A DNA stretch of 64,000 nt from assembly GCA_002026015.1 (NCBI GenBank), contig MWOY01000115.1:29412-93411 (forward strand), in the 5' to 3' direction. The notes beneath the pieces are model-generated. The model worked only from the letters and a program-made list of their open reading frames with translations, ran no database searches and was not told the origin of the DNA. The position numbers were made by a program, and so were the translations under genes. Below are positions 51,941-62,090 of this stretch, one piece after another. The stretch is from Prochlorococcus sp. HOT208_60m_808G21. Lineage in GTDB: Bacteria > Cyanobacteriota > Cyanobacteriia > PCC-6307 > Cyanobiaceae. Position 1 is the stretch's first letter. Each line of letters begins with the position of its first letter.

Positions 51941-53065
51941 ATGTCTTCTCATAATCAAAAAGTAGCTTTAATTACCGGAGTTACAGGTCAAGATGGAAGT
52001 TATCTTGCGGAGCTATTAATTAAAAAAGGATACAAAGTGCATGGGATAAAAAGACGTTCTAGTAACTTCAATACAAATAGATTAAATCAAATTTACGAAG
52101 ATCCGCATGATAAACAAGTAAATTTTATTCTTCATTATGGAGACCTAACTGACAGTACTAACATTTTAAGAATTATTCAAAAAGTTAATCCTGATGAGAT
52201 CTACAATTTAGGTGCTCAAAGTCATGTAGCAGTAAGCTTTGAGACGCCTGAATATACGGCTAATTGCGATGCCTTAGGGATTCTAAGAATTCTTGAAGCA
52301 ATCAGAATTTTGGGATTATCCAAAAAAACAAGAGTTTATCAGGCTAGCACTAGTGAACTATATGGCTTGATTCAGGAATCTCCTCAAAAGGAAACTACAC
52401 CTTTTTATCCTCGTAGTCCATATGGAGTAGCTAAATTATATGCCTATTGGATAGTAGTTAATTACAGAGAGGCATATGGAATATACGCGTGCAATGGAAT
52501 TCTTTTTAACCATGAAAGTCCAAGAAGAGGCGAAACTTTTGTTACAAGAAAAATCACTAGAGGTTTAACAAGAATTTCTATGGGACTAGAAAACTGTTTA
52601 TATTTAGGAAATATTGATGCAAAAAGGGATTGGGGACATGCTAAAGATTATGTTTATATGCAGTGGTTGATGTTGCAGAAAGAAAACCCAGAAGATTTTG
52701 TTATAGCTACTGGGGAAATGGTTACAGTAAGAAGATTCATTGAACTATGTGCTCAAAGATTAGGTTGGAATACTGATGAAAATAGTAATGGAATAATATG
52801 GGAAGGGAAGGGTTTAGATGAAGTAGGTAAAAGAGCTGATACAAAAGAAATCATTATAAAAATTGATCCAAGATATTTTAGGCCCACGGAAGTAGACGAA
52901 CTATTAGGAGATGCAACTAAAGCAAAAAATAAACTAGGCTGGTCCCCAAAAATATCTTTAAGCGAATTAATAAACGAAATGATAGATGAAGATCTAAAAG
53001 AAGCAAAGAAAGAATCGTTACTGCAAGAGAAAGGATTTCAAACTCACAGTATTCAAGAATACTAA
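51941..53065 (+). CDS. gmd: GDP-mannose 4,6-dehydratase
   Basis: [50 protein letters not shown]. Confidence 0.98.
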   Translation: MSSHNQKVALITGVTGQDGSYLAELLIKKGYKVHGIKRRSSNFNTNRLNQIYEDPHDKQVNFILHYGDLTDSTNILRIIQKVNPDEIYNLGAQSHVAVSFETPEYTANCDALGILRILEAIRILGLSKKTRVYQASTSELYGLIQESPQKETTPFYPRSPYGVAKLYAYWIVVNYREAYGIYACNGILFNHESPRRGETFVTRKITRGLTRISMGLENCLYLGNIDAKRDWGHAKDYVYMQWLMLQKENPEDFVIATGEMVTVRRFIELCAQRLGWNTDENSNGIIWEGKGLDEVGKRADTKEIIIKIDPRYFRPTEVDELLGDATKAKNKLGWSPKISLSELINEMIDEDLKEAKKESLLQEKGFQTHSIQEY

Positions 53066-53071
53066 TTAAAA

Positions 53072-54073
53072 ATGACTAAAAAAATTTCTCTCAATGAAAA
53101 ATTTTTCATTGCTGGCGCCAATGGCATGGTTGGTAAAGCAATTAAAAGAAAATTAATAAGGTCAGGTTATGGCTCAATTGAAAATAATGGTTCACTTTTA
53201 ACTCCATCAAGGCAGGAGTTAAATCTATTAGATAATTATGAAGTTGAGAATTGGTTTAAAATAAATAGCCCCTCTGTAGTCATACTAGCAGCCGCTAAAG
53301 TTGGTGGAATCTATGCTAATGATTCATTCCCAGCTGATTTTATTTTAGAAAATTTAAAGATACAAACTAATGTAATTGAAAATTCATGGAAATCTAATGT
53401 GAAGAGATTTCTTTTTCTTGGTAGTAGTTGTATTTATCCAAAATATGCAAGTCAACCCATTTCTGAAGAATCACTCCTAACTGGCGCCTTAGAGCCTACA
53501 AATCAATGGTATGCTCTAGCAAAAATAGCTGGAATTAAACTTTGTGAGTCATTAAGAAAACAATACAAATTTGACGCAATATCAATAATGCCTACTAATT
53601 TATATGGACCAGGAGACAATTATCATCCTAAAAATAGCCACGTATTGCCTGCTTTAATAAGAAAATTTTCTATTGCAGCCAAAGAATCTTTGCCCTCGGT
53701 AACTTGTTGGGGTTCAGGTAGCCCATTCAGGGAATTCTTACATGTAGATGATCTCTCGGACGCTGCATTATTTCTATTAGAGAATTGGGACCCGGATCAA
53801 CCAAACGCACCATTAGATAGCAATGGAGATCCATTGTTATTATTAAATGTAGGTTCTGGCCATGATTTATCAATTAAAGAATTAGCAAATAAAATTGCCT
53901 CGCAAACAAAATATAAAGGAAAGATTTTATGGGATCTTTCAAAGCCAGATGGCACTCCAAAAAAACTTTTAAATATTAGTAAAATAAAAAATTTGGGATG
54001 GGAACCTCTTATTAAATTAGATGATGGCATAAGAGAAGCTGTGAAAGATTTTAATTCTCAACTTATAAAATAA
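53072..54073 (+). CDS. fcl: GDP-L-fucose synthase
   Basis: FFIAGANGMVGKAIKRKL...VVILAAAKVGGIYANDSFPADFILENLKIQTNVIENSWKSNVKRFLFLGSSCIYPKYASQPI. Confidence 0.97.
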   Translation: MTKKISLNEKFFIAGANGMVGKAIKRKLIRSGYGSIENNGSLLTPSRQELNLLDNYEVENWFKINSPSVVILAAAKVGGIYANDSFPADFILENLKIQTNVIENSWKSNVKRFLFLGSSCIYPKYASQPISEESLLTGALEPTNQWYALAKIAGIKLCESLRKQYKFDAISIMPTNLYGPGDNYHPKNSHVLPALIRKFSIAAKESLPSVTCWGSGSPFREFLHVDDLSDAALFLLENWDPDQPNAPLDSNGDPLLLLNVGSGHDLSIKELANKIASQTKYKGKILWDLSKPDGTPKKLLNISKIKNLGWEPLIKLDDGIREAVKDFNSQLIK

Positions 54074-54156
54074 AAAAATTAATTTACCAAAATACGTTTT
54101 AATAATATTTAAAATTTTTAATTAAAAAAATTACCTATTTAAAAATTTATTATTAA

Positions 54157-55236
54157 TCACTGTAGTAACTTAAATATTGATAAAACTGAAATAAATCCTC
54201 CAAGAGGTTCTGTTACAGTAGCAACTCCTTCTGAAAAAGAATTTAGAGCACTTGGACTAATTTTTATAATATCACCCTCCTTTAAAATAGGATTATATTT
54301 TTGAGAAGTATCTTTTGCCAAATCTAATTTAAAAGAATTTAAACTTACAGTACCATTCTCATTTAGTCTTACAAGTTGAATATTTCCCTTATTTGCTTTC
54401 CAATTAATAGGTCCACCTGCTTTCAAAATCGCTTGAATAAGGGGTGTATTAGGCTTAACTTTTATTGTTCCAGGATTGTACACTTTCCCAATTACGCTTA
54501 CCTCTATGAATTCTGGATTAATATTACTTCTTGTTGCTTCTAAATTAATTGATGAAATATCTTGTGCCTCTTCTAATTTGACAATATCACCGTCATATAA
54601 AAAAGGATTTTGGGTTTGATCACCTTGAATAATAAGATCTAATAAATTTAAATTAGTTTGTTTAAATCTTTCCTCTTTTCCTGACAATCTTCTAATTAAA
54701 GTAATACTTTTTAAATTTGTTTTTGGAGTTATACCACCCGCATTTTGAATAGCATCAACCACAGTAGGCAATGAAATTGAATTAATAGAAGTCGATGAAG
54801 TTTCTGGAAATTTATAAAGTCCTGGCGTTAAAACTTCTCCAATTACTGAAACTTTAATTGGTCTGGATTCCTCAATAGTGATGTATAGTTCTGGATCAAT
54901 TAATTCTTGAGCATATTTTTCTTTGATTTTTTGCGCTGCAGAAAAAACTGATAAATTATTTACATTAGTTGGATTTATTAATGGAAGTATTAGTTGACCA
55001 TTATTTAAAACTTTATATTTTCCAGATAATTTTTGATTACTTAAAAAAGTTATATTGACAACATCTCCAGGTCCAAGTAAATAAAGATCAAGATCAAGAT
55101 CAATATTTTCATTGAATTTTTCTTCTATGCCGACTTCAGCTGCTAAATATATTTTATTTTTATCAAACAAAACAGAAGGAACAAAAAATAAAATCAAATA
55201 CAATAATATAGGTATCTTCTTTATTTCCATAAACAA
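54157..55236 (-). CDS. wza: Polysaccharide export protein (Wza/SLBB family)
   Basis: YLLGPGDVVNITFLSNQKLSGKYKVLNNGQLILPLI...VSVIGEVLTPGLYKF: poly_export domain plus SLBB domains. Confidence 0.92.
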   Translation of the reverse strand: MFMEIKKIPILLYLILFFVPSVLFDKNKIYLAAEVGIEEKFNENIDLDLDLYLLGPGDVVNITFLSNQKLSGKYKVLNNGQLILPLINPTNVNNLSVFSAAQKIKEKYAQELIDPELYITIEESRPIKVSVIGEVLTPGLYKFPETSSTSINSISLPTVVDAIQNAGGITPKTNLKSITLIRRLSGKEERFKQTNLNLLDLIIQGDQTQNPFLYDGDIVKLEEAQDISSINLEATRSNINPEFIEVSVIGKVYNPGTIKVKPNTPLIQAILKAGGPINWKANKGNIQLVRLNENGTVSLNSFKLDLAKDTSQKYNPILKEGDIIKISPSALNSFSEGVATVTEPLGGFISVLSIFKLLQ

Positions 55237-55363
55237 AAAATTTATTTAATAATTATCCCACAAAAAAGAGATTTTTAGAAATTTTATGTTTGATAAATCT
55301 TTATTTATTAAAACTAAATGTCCCTGTTTATAATATAGTTATTCTTAATACTTAGTTAAAAGT

Positions 55364-57703
55364 TTGAATAAAACAGAAGAAAAATTTCCAAATATTGAAA
55401 AAAATTTTTCAAATTTAGAGGACGAAATAGACCTTGGAAATTTTTTTAAAATTATAAAGCGTAGAAAAAAGATTTTATTTTTGGTCGCGTTCTTAACTCT
55501 TTTGATAACTGGAGCATTTACAGCACATAGAAGAATTTATAAACCTGTTTATAGCGGTTCCTTCAGGTTATTAATTAAAGACCCCATATCTGGTGATAAT
55601 AGGGGTTCTGATTCATTAAAAGGCGCTAGCTTCTTAGATATAGCAAGAAACGATACTATAAACGATACCCCCTCTTTGATTTCATTACTCAAGAGTCCTC
55701 TTATTCTTTCAAAAGTTGCAGCTGAATTCTCACTAGATCCAAATTCTCTATCAAGCATAATCTCCATATCTACAGAAAGAGTGGGGAGTAGAAATGCAGA
55801 TGGGATTCTAATTATAAACATTAGAAGTAATAATGTTCAAAAAGGCAAAAAATTACTCAAAAGATTAAGTGAAGTTTATTTACAAACTGCTTATTTACAG
55901 AAACAACAAAAACTTCAAGATGGATTGGATTTTCTGAATAAGCAAACTCCATTAATGAAAGCCAAAACACAAGAATTACAAACTAAATTAGCAAATTTCA
56001 GAAGAGAAAACTCATTATTAGATCCACAATTTGAAGGGAAGTCGATAAAAAAATTGGAAAAAGATTATGAAGAAAGAATAAGAAATATAGATTCAGAAAT
56101 TAAAAGATTTAAATCAATAAGAGAACAAATTATTGAAGGTAAACTCTCTGCAAGAGGTTTTAAAGAAGTAATCAATTCATCACAAGGAAACTCAAGCATT
56201 GAAGTGACTACTTTAGATCAAAGTCTTTTAGATGGTCTATTAATAGCTGAAGACAAATTAAGAGAAGCACGAAGCACATTTACTGAAAACTCCAATGTAG
56301 TTAAAAGATTAAAACTTAAAATCGATCAAATCAGACCTCAACTAAAAGAGAATCAATTGAAATCTATTGACTTGACAATAAACTCTAAAAAAGATGTTAG
56401 AAATCTACTTCAAACTCAATTCAAAGAAATAAAAGAAAAATTTTCAGCACAACCAAATTTAATAAAAGAGTATAATTCCATAATACAGAATCTTGAGATA
56501 TGGAAGGATAACCTAAGTGGGATTTTATCTGCGAGAGAAAGATTTCAATTAGAAATGGCCCAAAATACTGTTCCTTGGAAAATAATCTCGCCTCCAATTA
56601 TGGGTGGAAATCCTATAGAGCCAAATGTTTCTCAGAATTTAACTTTTGGATTATTTGGAGGATTATTTTTAGGTTTTATACTTGCTCTATTAAGAGATAG
56701 ATTTGATAATGTTTTTCATTATGTTGAGGAGGTAAAAAACGATATTCAAGTTCCTCATTTAGGCCATATACCTTATGTTGATTTTTTCAAAAACGTAAGA
56801 GATGATAAGAGAATAATTCTTAAAGAATTAGATTTCGATAATTTCAAAGGTGATAATACTAAAGACGAGAAATATCAAAGATTTTTTTTCCAAGAAGCTT
56901 TAAGGAATTTTTATACGTCAATAAGATTTATAAATAGTGATAACAGTATCAATTCTTTATGTATTACAAGTTCTCTTCCTTCTGAAGGGAAATCCCTAGT
57001 AAATATTCTTTTGGCGAAAACTTTAGCTGATATGGGTTTAAAGATATTATTAATTGATGCTGACATGAGAAAACCACAATTACATTATAGATTTGGCTTG
57101 AATAATATTTTAGGATTATCTAATTACCTAATCGATAAGAAAAAAAATATTTCAAGCATAATTCAAAAAGTTGAAAAAATACAAAATCTAAGTGTAATCA
57201 CAGCGGGGAAAATACCTCCAGACCCTACTAGGCTTTTAGGATCTGAAAGAATGAAAACACTAATCTATGATCTACAAAATTCAGAAGATTATGATCTTAT
57301 TTTGATTGATTCACCCCCAGTACTTGGTTTAGCTGATGTTTTATTGATAGCGGAAAACACTGACGGAATTATATTGTTGATATCTTTAGAGAAAGTAAAA
57401 AGAGATTTACCGATACAATCTATTGCTAACATCAATAACACTAACTCTACACTTCTTGGATGCGTAACTAATTCTATTAATTTACCAAAAGCGACTCGCA
57501 GCACAGGAGAAAGTTATGGTTATGGTTATGGTTATGGTTATGGTTACGGTTATGGTTATGGTTACGCAAGTGAATATTCCGATTATGCAAATATAGAGCC
57601 CTCAGAAAACAATGAACAAGATAATCCAAAACTTAAAAAAATCGAAATTTTTAATAACCTAATAAAGAAATTTATTAAAAGAATATTTGAATTTTTAGAC
57701 TAA
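55364..57703 (+). CDS. wzc: Polysaccharide co-polymerase/tyrosine autokinase (Wzc/BY-kinase family)
   Basis: Wzz-type N-terminus, Walker A-like ITSSLPSEGKSLVNILLAKTLADMGLKILLIDADMRKPQ, Tyr-rich C-terminus; TTG start. Confidence 0.94.
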   Translation: MNKTEEKFPNIEKNFSNLEDEIDLGNFFKIIKRRKKILFLVAFLTLLITGAFTAHRRIYKPVYSGSFRLLIKDPISGDNRGSDSLKGASFLDIARNDTINDTPSLISLLKSPLILSKVAAEFSLDPNSLSSIISISTERVGSRNADGILIINIRSNNVQKGKKLLKRLSEVYLQTAYLQKQQKLQDGLDFLNKQTPLMKAKTQELQTKLANFRRENSLLDPQFEGKSIKKLEKDYEERIRNIDSEIKRFKSIREQIIEGKLSARGFKEVINSSQGNSSIEVTTLDQSLLDGLLIAEDKLREARSTFTENSNVVKRLKLKIDQIRPQLKENQLKSIDLTINSKKDVRNLLQTQFKEIKEKFSAQPNLIKEYNSIIQNLEIWKDNLSGILSARERFQLEMAQNTVPWKIISPPIMGGNPIEPNVSQNLTFGLFGGLFLGFILALLRDRFDNVFHYVEEVKNDIQVPHLGHIPYVDFFKNVRDDKRIILKELDFDNFKGDNTKDEKYQRFFFQEALRNFYTSIRFINSDNSINSLCITSSLPSEGKSLVNILLAKTLADMGLKILLIDADMRKPQLHYRFGLNNILGLSNYLIDKKKNISSIIQKVEKIQNLSVITAGKIPPDPTRLLGSERMKTLIYDLQNSEDYDLILIDSPPVLGLADVLLIAENTDGIILLISLEKVKRDLPIQSIANINNTNSTLLGCVTNSINLPKATRSTGESYGYGYGYGYGYGYGYGYASEYSDYANIEPSENNEQDNPKLKKIEIFNNLIKKFIKRIFEFLD
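57515..57565 (+). repeat. In-frame hexanucleotide tandem repeat (TATGGT)n encoding (Tyr-Gly)8-Tyr
   Basis: 51 bp; eight TAT/TAC-GGT units plus a final TAC, a TAC variant among otherwise identical units. Confidence 0.97.
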
Positions 57704-57706
57704 TTT

Positions 57707-58177
57707 ATGCATCAAAATTATCCTATTAAAAATTCCAAATTCAAACTAGATTGGGTATTAATAAATGAATTAGCAATTGGGAAAATACCTACAAAAGATA
57801 ATGATCTTTTTTACCTCAAAAAAAAGGGCATAAAATCAATTCTCAGCTTATGCAATAAAGATGAAATTGTAGAAATAGAAAATTTTAATTGGTTCAACTA
57901 CAAAGTTTTTGTGCTCCCAGACCATAAAACAGGTAAATTACCCTCAATAAAAGATTTAAGAGATGCATTAAAAGAATTAAAAAAATTGATGAATCTAGGT
58001 CCAACTTTCGTACATTGTGTCGCCTCGGTTGAAAGATCTCCTTTACTATGCATGTGTTATTTAGTTAATGAAAAAAAACTTTCACCACTTGAAGCCCTTG
58101 AATATATGATGCAAGTGCATCCAAAAACTAATCCTCTTGCTAGCCAATTGGAATTACTCAATGAATTCAACAATTAA
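57707..58177 (+). CDS. Dual-specificity-like protein phosphatase
   Basis: FVHCVASVERSPLLCMCYLV corresponds to the HCx5R active-site loop; starts 3 bp after wzc. Confidence 0.82.
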   Translation: MHQNYPIKNSKFKLDWVLINELAIGKIPTKDNDLFYLKKKGIKSILSLCNKDEIVEIENFNWFNYKVFVLPDHKTGKLPSIKDLRDALKELKKLMNLGPTFVHCVASVERSPLLCMCYLVNEKKLSPLEALEYMMQVHPKTNPLASQLELLNEFNN

Positions 58178-58288
58178 ATCTTTAAGAAAGATATTACCGA
58201 AAATATAAAATTTAGAAAATAAGATTTTTTACACATACTGGATAAAGTAAAATAAAAATAACGATATTTCTATTAAAAATTTATAATT

Positions 58289-59290
58289 TTGGACTACACA
58301 ACGAAAAAATCTATAGCTATTTGCATACCTTGTTTTAATGAAAGCAAAAATATTGATGAATTATACTCCAGAGTTTGTAATAGTATTAAGAATCTGAATT
58401 ATGAATTTCAGATTATTTTTGAGGATAATAATTCAACGGATAACACTGTAATAAAAATAGAAAATCTTATTAATAAAGACAAAAGAGTTTGCTTGATTGA
58501 AAATCAATTGAATTATGGGTTTGTAAGATCTTCTTCTAATGTTCTTTTAACAGCTGAGGCAGACGCGAATATTTTCTTGATGGCCGATCTTCAAGATCCA
58601 CCTGAATTAATTCCTAAATTAATTGAAGAATGGAATAAAAAAGAATACTCTGTTATTTTTTGTTCAAGAAGTTCGAGTAAAGAAAACAAAATTTTATTTT
58701 TTTGCAAAAAATTGTATTATTTTACTCTTGAAAAATTATCAGATTTCAAAGTGGTCAAGGACTCAACTGGCTATGGTATTTACGATAAGGAAGTTATTAA
58801 CTGTCTTAGAAAGATAATTGATTCTTATCCATTTATAAAAGGTTTAGTTTGTGCATCAGGTTTTAAGTGGGGCACAATAAACTATAAAAGTGCTAAGAGA
58901 AAAAGAGGTAAAAGCAGTGCTTCGCTACCTTTCTTGATAGATTTCGGGATATTAGGATTAGTTACTTTATCAAAAAAGCCCTTAAGATACATTACTTTTA
59001 GTGGAATTTTTTTCGGTTTAATAGGTTTAATATTTTCATTAATAGTGTTAATAACCAAAATATTATTTTGGACAACATTTCAGTTTGGAATTGCAATGCT
59101 TTCTTCAGTGAGTATTTTTTTATTAGGCACTATTGTTTTCTCAATAGGAATTATTGGTGAATATATATCATTTATTCATAGAAGATCATTAGGACTGCCA
59201 TTAGTCATTGAGAAAAGAAAAATAAACTTTAAATCATCTAAAAAAAAGGTTTTTAAAAAAACATTTTCTATCAATTTAGATGAGAGATAG
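58289..59290 (+). CDS. Glycosyltransferase family 2 (polyprenyl-phosphate glycosyltransferase, GtrB/DPM-like)
   Basis: IAICIPCFNESKNIDELYSRV...FEDNNSTDNT...FLMADLQDPPELIPKLIEEW; two C-terminal TM helices; TTG start. Confidence 0.93.
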   Translation: MDYTTKKSIAICIPCFNESKNIDELYSRVCNSIKNLNYEFQIIFEDNNSTDNTVIKIENLINKDKRVCLIENQLNYGFVRSSSNVLLTAEADANIFLMADLQDPPELIPKLIEEWNKKEYSVIFCSRSSSKENKILFFCKKLYYFTLEKLSDFKVVKDSTGYGIYDKEVINCLRKIIDSYPFIKGLVCASGFKWGTINYKSAKRKRGKSSASLPFLIDFGILGLVTLSKKPLRYITFSGIFFGLIGLIFSLIVLITKILFWTTFQFGIAMLSSVSIFLLGTIVFSIGIIGEYISFIHRRSLGLPLVIEKRKINFKSSKKKVFKKTFSINLDER

Positions 59291-59421
59291 ATAGTCTGGT
59301 AGTATGATTGTTCAAACTAGATTAGGTAAATTCAAATTAATAATATTTTTATTAAATCCTCAGATTATATGACTTATATTTCTTTCTAACTAATCTCATT
59401 AATAATATCAAAAAGGGAATC

Positions 59422-59979
59422 ATGAAAAGAAGATCTTCAATTGATTTAAAATTTAGTAATCATAAGCGTAATCTTTTAGAACTTTTTTTAAGGATAATAT
59501 GGAACATCACATCATTTATTTTTTTCTACTTTCCTGGTAGATATTTTTCTATTTTAAGAGTATATATCTTAAGAATATTTGGAGCAAGAATTGGAGAAAG
59601 AGTATTAATAAACTCAAAAGTAGAAATTTATTGTCCCTGGAATCTTGAGATCGGTGAAAGAAGCGTTCTAGGAAGAAATGTAAGAATTCATAATTTTGCA
59701 AAGGTTAAAATTGGCAATCATTGCGTTATTTCTCAATGGAGTTATATTTGTTGCTCAACTCATAATTATAAAGGGAATATGGAATTAATTAGCAAAGATA
59801 TCAATATAAAAGATTACAGTTGGATTGCTGCAGATTGTTTTATTCATGGTGGATCAATTATCAATAAGGGTACAGTTATAGGTACTAAAGGCAATTTCAG
59901 AGGCGAATCAAATGAATGGAGTATATATGAAGGCAACCCCTCTATTTTCATAAAAAAAAGAGAATTAAATGATATTTGA
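59422..59979 (+). CDS. Hexapeptide-repeat acyltransferase (WcaF-like)
   Basis: ARIGERVLINSKVEIYCPWNLEIGERSVLGRNVRIHNFAKVKIGNHCVISQWSYICCSTHNY. Confidence 0.9.
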   Translation: MKRRSSIDLKFSNHKRNLLELFLRIIWNITSFIFFYFPGRYFSILRVYILRIFGARIGERVLINSKVEIYCPWNLEIGERSVLGRNVRIHNFAKVKIGNHCVISQWSYICCSTHNYKGNMELISKDINIKDYSWIAADCFIHGGSIINKGTVIGTKGNFRGESNEWSIYEGNPSIFIKKRELNDI

Positions 59980-59983
59980 ATAT

Positions 59984-61027
59984 CTACCCTAAAAACATTC
60001 TTTTTAAAATCCTAATTATAAGATTAGTATTGAATAGATTTTTAAATCTTGATATTAAACTATTAGAATCTTGAAGATACAACAACCAAAAAATAGATTT
60101 GATTCTTATATGTATTGATTTAAAAAAAGGTAATTTAATTTTGTCTTTGTTATGTGATGAAAAATCATGAATAACATTATTAAAATTATTTTTAAAATAT
60201 AATTTTTCATTATCCCACCAATCATTAATTTCTAAAATTGATTTTTTGTCCATTATAAAATTATCATTAGTTTTAAAATATCTAGATGCATTTTCCCAGC
60301 TTTTAAAGAATAAAAATGGTGGTGGTTTACTAAATAATAATGTAAAGTAATTTAAAGCTTTTAAAGAAGAACAAATTGGGATAACATCATTCTCAATACA
60401 TTCATAAACTCTAAGAGTTTCAGGGGTAGTATTACCATTAGGGGATAAACTAAAAACGCAAGATCTTAATTCCTTCAAATAATCTTCATAAGATAATCTT
60501 TTATTTGAACCTTTAAAAATATCAATAGAATTTTTTTTAAAAGTATTAATCATTTTTTTTCTCTCCCCTTTTATTTCGCCCTTAAAGAAAATAAGTTTTG
60601 ATTTACTTTGTATTTTTTTAGTCTTACTTAAATTAAAATCATAGAATCTAGGTCCTAAAGGAAAATGAAAAATATTGTCTTTTTCTACTAAAGATGGATT
60701 TAAATAATTTCTAAAAACGAATAAAGCGCCATCATATAATAAAGAATAGTTGGATAAAAACCATTCATCTGAAAGGTGAATAATCCCATAATCAAATTTA
60801 TTTTTTATCTGCTTTAATTTAGATTTACAAAAGTTATCGTTATCACTTATAACTATTATTTTTAAATTATCCCCTAATTCTTGATTTGCAAATTCAATTA
60901 ATTTATGAGGATTTATATAAAAATAATTAACAAAAAAATTATCTTTTAGTAAGTATTTGATCCAATCATATTCAAAACAACTACTCTCATTCTCAGTTAA
61001 AAATATAATATCAATATTCTTTTTCAT
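59984..61027 (-). CDS. Exostosin-like glycosyltransferase
   Basis: SCVFSLSPNGNTTPETLRVYECIENDVIPICSS resembles the exostosin (GT47) C-terminal motif. Confidence 0.65.
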   Translation of the reverse strand: MKKNIDIIFLTENESSCFEYDWIKYLLKDNFFVNYFYINPHKLIEFANQELGDNLKIIVISDNDNFCKSKLKQIKNKFDYGIIHLSDEWFLSNYSLLYDGALFVFRNYLNPSLVEKDNIFHFPLGPRFYDFNLSKTKKIQSKSKLIFFKGEIKGERKKMINTFKKNSIDIFKGSNKRLSYEDYLKELRSCVFSLSPNGNTTPETLRVYECIENDVIPICSSLKALNYFTLLFSKPPPFLFFKSWENASRYFKTNDNFIMDKKSILEINDWWDNEKLYFKNNFNNVIHDFSSHNKDKIKLPFFKSIHIRIKSIFWLLYLQDSNSLISRFKNLFNTNLIIRILKRMFLG

Positions 61028-61034
61028 AAATTAT

Positions 61035-62085
61035 CTAGCCACTTTTTAACCAATTTATCATATTTTCTAATCCATTCTTAATATCTATTTTAGGTTCCCA
61101 ATTTAAAAGTTTATTTACTTTTTTAATATCTGCTACGAAGAAATCTTGATCACTTTTTCTTCTCTCTATTTGTTTATATTTAATTTCCTTTATTTTCAAA
61201 ATTTCTTTTAAAATTTCAAATAATTCGAGTATGGAAAGGGAATTTTCTATCCCTCCACCAATATTAAAAATTTCACCATTTACTAGATCTGAATTATTAA
61301 ATGCTTTTCTATAAAGTTGAATTAAATCATTTGCATGCAAAACATCTCTTACCTGTTTACCATTACCCGATATAGTAAAAGGTACAACTTCTTTATTTTT
61401 TTCAAAATTAAGAGCCTGATTTAATGCCTGCTTGCAAAACCATCCAATCCAACCTTGATCTTCAGTAGAAAACTGTCTTCCTCCATAAATACTAGAATGT
61501 CTAAATACTGTAGTTTTTAATCCGAAAGATCTAGACCAATCCCTTACATATTGATCAGCCGCTCCTTTTGAACAGCCATAAGGTGTAGAGAAATCGAGGG
61601 GGATTGTTTCATTTAATCCATTTTCATATCCTTCTATTTCATATCTAAATTCTCTTTCAACATAATTTAAATTTTTTAAATCTCCATACACTTTATTAGT
61701 ACTACTAAAGGCAAATAATGCTTCAGGAGAATATTCTCTTGTAGCTTCAAGAAGATTTAAAGTGCCTAATGCATTAGTACAGAAATCTAAATAAGGATCT
61801 TTTAAAGAGGTAGTCATTGCGACTTGTCCAGCAACATGTATAACAAAATCAAATTTTTTATTTTCTTTAAAAACTTTTTGAACTAATAATTTATCTTTAA
61901 TATCAATTTTAAAAAAAGTTGAGATTTTTTAAAGAGGTATTTGACTCTAACCAATCTAAATTAAGTCTAGATCCTTCTCTGTACAATGTATCTAGAATGA
62001 AGACTTCATCACCACTATTAAGAAAATCATGAGCCAAATTAGAACCCAAAAATCCACATCCTCCTGTAATTAAAATCTTTGGCAT
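61035..62085 (-). pseudogene. NAD-dependent epimerase (CDP-paratose/tyvelose 2-epimerase-like), disrupted by a 1-bp frameshift in a 7-nt homopolymer
   Basis: N-terminal part MPKILITGGCGFLGSNLAHDFLNSGDEVFILDTLYREGSRLNLDWLESNTSLKNLNFF* is in another frame; removing one base of the 61911-61917 tract gives ...NFFKIDIKDKLLVQKVFKENKKFDFVIHVAGQVAMTTSLKDPYLDFCTNALGTLNLLEA. Confidence 0.88.
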
Positions 62086-62090
62086 TCAGA

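Noticed and set aside
57515-57565. Possible CRISPR-like or intergenic repeat array
   Set aside because: The repeat is in frame within wzc and encodes a Tyr-Gly tail; no spacer structure. No CRISPR array was seen elsewhere in the window.
58623-58817. 64 aa plus-strand ORF within the GT2 gene
   Set aside because: Alternate frame inside a strongly supported glycosyltransferase.
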